This document shows, one piece after another, positions 57,439-64,000 of a DNA stretch of 64,000 bases. Positions within the stretch are counted from its first letter, which is position 1, and the number at the start of each line of letters is the position of its first letter. Where the stretch lies: the NCBI GenBank assembly GCA_029641185.1, contig JAPWGK010000015.1, positions 744,001 to 808,000 of the forward strand, written 5' to 3'. The translations under genes and the position numbers were made by a program. Source of the DNA: Pseudofabraea citricarpa. Taxonomy: Eukaryota; Ascomycota; Leotiomycetes; Helotiales; Dermateaceae. A model generated the notes under the pieces. It ran no database searches. It was not told the origin of the DNA and saw nothing but the letters and a program-made list of their open reading frames with translations.

Positions 57439-58017
57439 ATGTCATCTCCACAATACGGTGAATCTTCACGAGGAAACTCTTCCTCGTCCTCAGTAATTGG
57501 CAACCAACCAGTGCCGACCTACGACGAAATATTCGACGGACAGGAATTAGATCTCGGATTCGATCACGAGAATGAGAACAAAAGAGCCGAACTTCAAGAC
57601 TTCAACCTCAACTCGGACGCAGACCATCACGGGCCTGCACATGCAACATCGCCCGTCCCGACTGAAGCACCAGCAGTAGCTAGCAAGGGAAAACAACGCG
57701 CTGGCCCTGATACAACTGACGAAGTTCACTCGTCACCCCCAGCAATTACGGCCAACAAGGCCAACGAGGACGCCAAGAGGGCAAAAGAGCAAGCCGAGAG
57801 CGAGGCATTCGCACGGAAGTTCGATGCCGCACAAGCCAGAGGCCCTCTCTCAGTTAGCGATCCCGAGTACCAGTCCCTTGTGGAACCTTTCAGGAAGTCA
57901 CAAGCCGAGCAGGCAAAGAATCAGAAAGACAGAATGGCCAGAGGCGAGTCTTTTGGTGGCCCTTCGGAGAAGAAGAAGCCCTTCTTCAAGAGGGTGCTGA
58001 ATAAGATAGGAGTTTAG
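57439..58017 (+). CDS. Small charged disordered protein, function unknown
   Basis: Single exon of 192 residues from the first in-frame ATG. Begins MSSPQYGESSRGNSSSSS, with a VPTYDEIFDG motif, then acidic and Ala/Lys/Glu-rich sequence (KANEDAKRAKEQAESEAFAR, likely helical). A predicted helix around DPEYQSLVEPFRKSQAEQ precedes a strongly basic, hydrophobic C-terminus KKKPFFKRVLNKIGV. No signal peptide or membrane segment. No family recognised; the terminal basic-hydrophobic helix could bind membrane or another protein. Its 3' end is duplicated 500 bp downstream. Confidence 0.7.
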   Translation: MSSPQYGESSRGNSSSSSVIGNQPVPTYDEIFDGQELDLGFDHENENKRAELQDFNLNSDADHHGPAHATSPVPTEAPAVASKGKQRAGPDTTDEVHSSPPAITANKANEDAKRAKEQAESEAFARKFDAAQARGPLSVSDPEYQSLVEPFRKSQAEQAKNQKDRMARGESFGGPSEKKKPFFKRVLNKIGV

Positions 58018-59258
58018 ATTCTGTTCTACTCAAGCTATACAGGCCGAGCAATAATCTAATCGTCTTCCATCCTTTGAATGACAAACTTATCTGAACTAAT
58101 ACCTCTACCTGATTCTCTTTTATCCAAGATATAGAAGGATTGGATAGTTGTAATTTAAGGAGCATGAAATAACTTCTGGCCCTCTCTCTATCCTTTAAAC
58201 CGTGATCATCCCATGCACAGGTCTTGGTCTCGTGCCGAACCAATAGACAGCTACTTGCGCGTTAAGGCATTGCAATATGGTCCTGGAAATTATGAAGGAA
58301 ATATGGACCGAGACACCAAGAACGAGCGCTGGAAAGAAGGGAAGACCAGTAAAACAAGGATCGATTCATCAGCAAGATTATAAGTTGCTCACGTCCGAAA
58401 GATTGATGAAGACACCAGAGAAGGAATTACGGGTTTTCCAGAGGCCAGTCTCTCGGTAGCCCTTCGGAGAAGAAGCGCTTCTCTAAGAGGGTGCTGAACA
58501 AGATTGGAGTTTAGATTCTGTTCTACTCCTGAAGCCATATAACAGAGCGTCCCGCTCAACGAGCTGAATTTCCTAGAAAGAAAGATCAGGGGGTTTCTTT
58601 TTACAGTTTTGCATTTTGAATAATGGAGTTTATCAGAATGGAAACCTTCAAAGGTTTTCTTTTTCTTCTTTATTTTCTTCTCCTGTGGGGGTTTAGTTAG
58701 ACACTCTTTGTATAATACTGCAGTTAGAAATGTTCCTGTTTTTACTTGAGTGCGACTTTCTCTTGCCCTCACTGTTTCTCCCTTCTCTTCTCCCATGAAA
58801 ATCGGACCCTAGAACCGACTCTTCCTGGGCCTGCTAAAAGAAAGAAAGAGAAAACATCTATGGATTGTGGACCAGATTAAGCGAGATGATGCAATCGTTA
58901 GGCAGATGTATTAAATGGCTGAGGGTGCAATTGTCATCCGCCTTGCTTAGCTGAAACCTTCAAAGTGATTATTAAGGTAATTAACTTTAGAGGTATATGG
59001 ACTTATTTTAGTAGCAAAATACCAGAATATTTGTAAAAGAAAAAGATGGCTAGTGTGCATTTTTGACAAAATGTTTCGTTAGAATATGAGAATCCGTGGC
59101 ATTTTGAAGTCACGAGCTGGCCTTAGACTTGATGCGTAGAGCTTCATTGATGGTAAACTACTATGCTCCGAGCCCAGATCTACCATGTCTCCATGAGACC
59201 CGTATTGCAATGCAACAAGCTAAAATAGGGGAAAACCAGACTATTCTTAGACGTCGGT
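58018..59258. other. Intergenic between convergent small-protein gene and Pus7
   Basis: 1.24 kb of mostly AT-rich sequence. Contains the decayed duplicate described separately; nothing else is supported. Confidence 0.5.
58438..58532 (+). pseudogene. Decayed partial copy of the 3' end of the gene at 57439-58017
   Basis: About 95 bases closely match 57937-58034: both include GCCCTTCGGAGAAGAAG, AAGAGGGTGCTGAA and GGAGTTTAGATTCTGTTCTA. The copy translates [18 protein letters not shown], with NKIGV and a stop, against RGESFGGPSEKKKPFFKRV in the intact gene, with one codon missing. The frame upstream meets a stop within about 15 codons and no start is seen, so it is a fragment. Confidence 0.8.
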
Positions 59259-62200
59259 TCATCGACCCCCACTGAAGTCGGGCTTGTACGTTTTTATTCC
59301 TCCAGCTTTCATGAGCTCTCGTAATGCCATAGTGGCATACTGGCTTGAACCAAGAACAAACTTAACGACAACAGCCAATTTCGCATCTTCCCCATATTCT
59401 GCATCTTCATCCTTGGTATCTGGTGTCTCCGCAACCTTCAACACTGCAGTCTCCAAAGTAGAATCATCAGCAGGCACCTCGGAAATGTTTTCTGCAGAAC
59501 GCTTCTTAGAGGCAACGTCATTTCCTTCAGCACTAAACTCGGGAACGCCACTCATCGAGATATCAACTTTAGTTGTTGGCTCTTCATTAGTTAGTACAGT
59601 AGTAGCGACAGGAACATCAGAAGTGAGATCTCCACCACTATTAGAAGTCTTGCTGTCAACATCCATACTTGACTCATGGCTGCCATCAAGCTGTGGGGGA
59701 TTGGCGTTCTCAGACTGAGACACAGGCTCTGTAGATTCAGTAATGTTGCCTTGATGAACAGTCGTGGACCTATTTCCAGTGCGTTGAGTGACACCATTTT
59801 CAACGGTGGTTTCAATGTAAGTTTCCTTGAATGTTGGGAACTTCATGTCCTCTGGCTTAATTGGATTGAGTCTTTCAAGAGCTGCTTGTTGGGCAGCAGC
59901 TTTATCGTCGGCGGCCAATTGTCCTGGTAATGCATTCCAAGCAGCAGCATTGGTAGATTTCATGTTTGGGAGTGGTCCACGTTCAGTGTTACGCTGAACA
60001 GCCCCACCTCTGGCATTGCGCCCACCTCTGCCGCGTCCATTTTGGTTGTGGGGGTTTTTGGGTCTAAGGCCATCAAGCTTCTCTACATCAGTTTCGACTA
60101 GCTGCTCGTTCTCTTCATGGTACACCTTGATCTCAAAGCTTAGATCCTTTCCGACTTGTGCAACCATCTTTCGATAACTGCCACTGAGACTAAAGTCCCT
60201 CTGGCTTCGGCGCATGTCTGCAGGGTCAAGTTTTCCACCCTTTTCGCTACCCATAAACTCCTTATAGTAGTCGCCAATATCGTTATTAGGATATTCGATA
60301 TCGTAGCCAGGTGTTGGGAGGACAATGTCGAATATCGTGTATTTGCCACTTGCTGCTTCCTCCTCGCTGAGTGGTCGAGCTCGTTGGAATAGATCGTCGT
60401 GTGCTACGGCCACATCATCTGCTGCAGGGCGTACTATGATTTCTCCATTCTCGTCTAACTCGTCTTCTTTGCTGTGGGCGGCTGCATTGCGAGCAGCTTG
60501 ACCATCAACAAGAACCAGATCGCCTTTGATAACTCGATCGCCATATCTGACCCAACGTTCGCTGACGGCAGTATTCCAGACAAGGGATTGATAGGCATGA
60601 ACATACATCAGTCTCAGATTGCGGTTGATGACTAGCAATGCCCCAAGATAATCTGAGCTCTTACCTTGAGAGCCTAGGTGTCGAATAATAGCTGACTCTG
60701 CAGAAAATTTCCGTGGAAGCTTTTGGAGAGCAGCATGTGAAGCTCCTGTCTTTTTGAACATGTTAATAGCTTGGGCACGAGCAATATCATCTCGGTTGAT
60801 GGTAGTCCCAACGCGAGCTGCATCGGAACCTAAAGCTGCTGCCATAGACTCGTCGCTTACTGTCAAGATAGCATGGACAGCTCCCTCGAAGTCACCATTG
60901 AGGATCTTAGTGCCAACAGCATCTGTACCAATTCCAAATGTACCAAACCGCTGCAGTCCGTAGTAGTTGAGAAAGCCATGAACTTGGAGATGATCAATAG
61001 CTTTGCCAACGACCTTGTTTGCTAGAGTCAATCTGCTTGGAATATCCATTGCAGCGTCGTCGCCAAAATGGCAATCACGAAGGGTGATGTGGAACTGATT
61101 GCCTTGAAGGTCGCCCAGTTCAAGTCCATGCTTCTCATATTTGAAGTTTCCAAGTCTTGCATTGAACAAGGATCTGTTGTTTGAAGCCAATCTTTCTGCA
61201 TATTGACGGAAAACACTAACACGTTGTACCGTCACAGCTCGTCGATCCTTTGTGCCAGAGAAAGCAAAGTCTCGGGGCTTGATTTTTAATGCACGAGCGA
61301 GATAAGATATGACCTCCATTGTATCCTTGTTCTCTTTGTACAAGGAGAAGTGTAGGTATTGACCTCCAAGTTCTTGCCAGCCAAGCTTGCCCTTTGGTTG
61401 GTTGCTTCGACCAGGACGAGGGTTAGCTTCTTGATTGGGGCGAGCTCTAGCGGCTACTGAGATCTGGATAATGTTATTGTCCAGGAGCTCTGTCGCAAGA
61501 CGAGATTCAAATATACGACGGATATCTTGGTGTATCTTGGTGCGAACCTCTTTGTCCATAATTGGGTCAGACATCAACGTACCAAACGAACCTGGTCTCT
61601 TATCCGGCTTAGCAAGAACCTCTTTGTAGAACTTCAGAATTTGTCCCCGAATCTCTGAACCAAAATAGTTTATCAATTGGTTATCATCTTCGACGGAAAG
61701 AAAGTCTGGTTTCTCAAGAGCTGCTGGTACAGGTTCTGTCACTGAAGCATCCGCAGCTTGATTGGCTTGAGAATTGGTGGCGTCGCTCAGAGGCTGTTTC
61801 TCGTCTGCAACGTTTGAGGGAGTGATCTTCAAAGCGGCATCGTTCTTCTTTGCCTCACGTTCGTTTGAAGAGGCACTATCCTTGGCAGCTTTGTCGACTG
61901 TGGGGAGACCGTCTAGGGTTGGAGCCGAGGCTGGCTTTGAGAAAAAGAAGTTTGGGTCTTCAAGACGAATGTCCTGAGAAGCAAAACGGGGAGTAGGAGC
62001 AGGTTCTTTCTTTTTTGGCGTGTTTTGATTTTCTACTGGCTGTACAGTAGCACTGGCAATCGAGTCAGTAGGATTGGTTGCGTCAAGCGCAACAACTGGC
62101 TTCTGAAATTGGTTCTCGTCCACCTTGGAATTGTTAGCTCAAATTGCCTGCAAGAGTTCACAGAACAGTTGATGGTCAGACGCACCTTTAGAGCAGCTTG

Positions 62201-62840
62201 AAACTTGGGTGCTTTGTCATCTGTCAAGTGGACGACGGTGCCATCTGGCTCGATTTCGTTAACCAGGAAATCAGTGTATCTGTGGAAGTTATTAGCCTAA
62301 AAGCAAACGATGTGTACCTTTATGATGGTTGTTGTAGGAATGGAAAGCGGTGCATTTTAGACGGCAAAGATGTGAAAAAAGGGCCGCGTTTGTTCTGATA
62401 TGCCAATGCAATCTGGCAGTCGATAGGTCAAGGATAATAACAAAGATGAAGATGAAGATGATGAATATGGCAAGAAGATTGATGACCAAAGCACGCTTGA
62501 TATGCTGAGTAAAGATAAAAAAACTGTGGACATACCTCTGCTTTAGCACACCTGAAAAGCCTGGGTTCGCGGGGTTCACAAAGTAGAGAATTCCAACCTC
62601 TGCTTCCCGTTCGGGTTGAAAGCCATTACCAGCTCCTCCTTGTTGAGGTTTCTTGTCGTCCATCTTGACAACGTCCGCCAGGGGGGCTTGCATGTTGTTG
62701 TTCGCGGATGCAGTTGTGGTGGAAGTAGAAGTGGAAGTGGAGGTCGAGGGTTGCGGCGTGGAGAGCTTCACTCGTTTGGCAGGAGGAGCACCTGCGCCTT
62801 CCCCATCATCCACAACTTTCAGCGACGCGGCGCTAGCCAT
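59259..62840 (-). CDS. pus7: tRNA/RNA pseudouridine synthase Pus7 (TruD family)
   Basis: Isomerises uridine to pseudouridine in tRNA (position 13 and 35), U2 snRNA and mRNA. Exons 62840-62536, 62279-62186, 62123-59259; 1087 residues against 676 in yeast. A Ser/Thr-rich nuclear-type N-terminus (PPAKRVKLS is NLS-like) precedes NPGFSGVLKQRYTDFLVNEI, the family entry motif, continued by EPDGTVVHLTD in exon 2. The catalytic block AFSGTKDRRAVTVQRVSVF holds the catalytic Asp at about residue 426, followed by QGNQFHITLRDC, FLNYYGLQRFG, and YVHAYQSLVWN. The TRUD fold closes at the extreme C-terminus (VVVKFVLGSSQYATMALREL). Between residues about 820 and 1040 sits a disordered insert with an RGG-like segment (NGRGRGGRNARGG). 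An acidic 90-residue linker also follows the first exons. Catalytic residues intact. Confidence 0.94.
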
Positions 62841-63118
62841 TTTAGTGTGCGAGAATACAGCTACCTACGGGCTTCTAGAGCAATTGACAGAGCACAGCAA
62901 CACGCTCACGACTTCGGGAGCTCTGAGTACGAAAGTAGACACGTGCAGCGTGAGGATGTCATTGGAAAAGTTATACTCTGCACCCGGAGAGTCTTAGCGC
63001 CGAAGAGCTTTAATGGCCGCTAGTTCTACGCCCCGCTAGCTACGGCCACCCTCAGACATCCCCTTTCCTTTCTCCGCATCTTCAATCTCATCGTTGCTCC
63101 TTTGTAGAATACAGAAAC

Positions 63119-64000
63119 TCAGCCCGGCCTGCTTATACTGGCTACCCGGGACAGGATCTTGGGTGTGGCCCAGACCACCTGCGAGTGCTTTCGTTTAAAG
63201 TCATGCCAACTCCTCCAATTCTCCCTCTCAAGCTCCTCCCTTTCCTCCTTCTCCTTCCATTCTTGCATAGCTGCATCTCCTCTGCGCGCACGAATATCTT
63301 CGGCCAAGACCCTGTTGTAAAGCTCCCAGTCGTCCAGCTCTGACGGCAGCGGTATGCCCAGGATCTTGTTCATGCTTCGTTGGCCAGCCACTCGCTCGAG
63401 AGTCAGCTCCAGCCGATAAGTCTCCGTTGTGGTACACAGCCGATGGCCATACTGTTTGATCTTGTATCTAAGTTGAGCAAGGTCAGCAAGCTCTGCGCCA
63501 GCAACTCGGAGTGCCCAGCGACTTACAATCCATCGTACCGGATGCCGGCCAGCGGTGCATATTTGCTCAGCAGTGTGTGGCCTCGGAGGACACGGATCTC
63601 CCGACCAACGTGCGTTATCAGGTTGGGATACATATCTCTCAACCCACCTTTTTTGATCAGTTTGACGGTTCCATCTGGTCCATCCTCTTCCATTCCAGTC
63701 ACCATCGGTAAAGCAGTGAATCCATAATGTCCTCTGGTTACATCTTCGGTTGCATTTCCCACAATTCCATCGCGAAAGGCGGAACATAAGTTGACCCACC
63801 AACTGTACTCAGTCAGTCAAGTGAGCTAGGACTTATGTAATTCTGGTAAGAGAATGACACTAGAGTTGATCACTTGATGTCAATGTAGTCGATGTTATGT
63901 ATGTCATTCTCACAACGTCTTGATGGATGTACTTACGCCCCAGGCTCGAAACTCAGATCACCTTCTATCTCGTCAATTGGGTTGCGCTTGTCAATATTCC
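63119..64000 (-). CDS. SRA/YDG-domain protein, 5' part beyond window
   Basis: Exons 64000-63937, 63802-63527, 63467-63119; 228 residues to the stop are visible. The SAD/SRA (YDG) fold is recognised by EPGAWWVNLCSAFRDGIVGN, VGREIRVLRGHTLLSKYAP and the eponymous RYDGLYKIKQYG; VTGMEEDGPDGTVKLIKKGG aligns loosely with the usual GGYEDDxDxG..YTGxGG. SRA domains bind methylated or hemimethylated DNA bases by flipping (UHRF1, plant SUVH). Here the central region is degenerate, so base binding is not assured. A charged Glu/Arg-rich helix follows (EWKEKEEREELERENWRSW) and the protein ends SRVASISRPG. No RING, PHD or SET domain is visible in this part; domains upstream are outside the window. Confidence 0.8.

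Noticed and set aside
1..64000. tRNA, rRNA, transposon, CRISPR or biosynthetic cluster
   Set aside because: No tRNA B-box context, no transposase, reverse transcriptase, long terminal repeats, array of spaced direct repeats or core biosynthetic enzyme was recognised on either strand.

Overview
The window is nuclear DNA from a filamentous ascomycete (Pezizomycotina; a Leotiomycetes-type fungus is my guess, genus not determinable). The reasons: about 20 recognisable housekeeping genes with short introns (mostly 45-125 bp) carrying fungal splice signals (GTATGT/GTAAGT donors, CTAAC or CTGAC branch sites close to the acceptor), long CT/CA-rich leaders, many microsatellites between genes, and no operons. 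I see no transposon, tRNA, rRNA, CRISPR or phage feature. Coding genes were assembled by joining exons by hand; every complete multi-exon model given here sums to a multiple of three.

Layout, left to right: aspartokinase (-, 3' end off the window), RFX-type DNA-binding factor (-), Yop1/REEP ER-shaping protein (+), Mid1 calcium-channel subunit (+), Hcm1/Sep1-type forkhead factor (+), TRAPP subunit Bet5 (-), CaMKK/Ssp1-type kinase (+), Bud31 splicing factor (-), complex I LYR subunit NDUFA6/B14 (+), RNA polymerase I/III subunit AC19 (-), a 4.2 kb gene-poor stretch, a conserved-looking disordered protein (+), a 4.5 kb gene-free convergent gap, a Hal4/Sat4-type kinase (-), a 6.5 kb gene-free stretch, a BCS1-like AAA ATPase (-), an m-AAA protease FtsH homologue (+), a CAP10/GT90 glycosyltransferase (-), ribosomal proteins uS8 (-) and eS12 (+) head to head, parvulin Par14/Pin4 (-), cysteine dioxygenase (+), a small charged protein (+) followed by a decayed copy of its own 3' end, Pus7 pseudouridine synthase (-), and an SRA/YDG-domain protein (-, 5' end off the window).

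There is no biosynthetic or defence cluster. Physical groupings that may matter are the divergent uS8/eS12 ribosomal pair, the divergent pair of mitochondrial-type AAA proteins (BCS1-like and m-AAA protease), the Bud31/NDUFA6 divergent pair, and two calcium-linked genes (Mid1 and a CaMKK-type kinase) about 8 kb apart.

The best leads are architectural: a uS8 gene with a 5'UTR intron plus a long CDS intron, the organisation known for yeast RPS22B; a Pus7 whose catalytic domain is split by a roughly 220-residue RGG-containing disordered insert; start codons isolated on 3- or 4-nt coding exons (eS12, RFX); a tandem TAGAAG acceptor in the CaMKK catalytic loop; two uORFs before the forkhead gene; and a partial gene duplication at 58.45 kb. 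I found no strong evidence of an undescribed multi-gene system.
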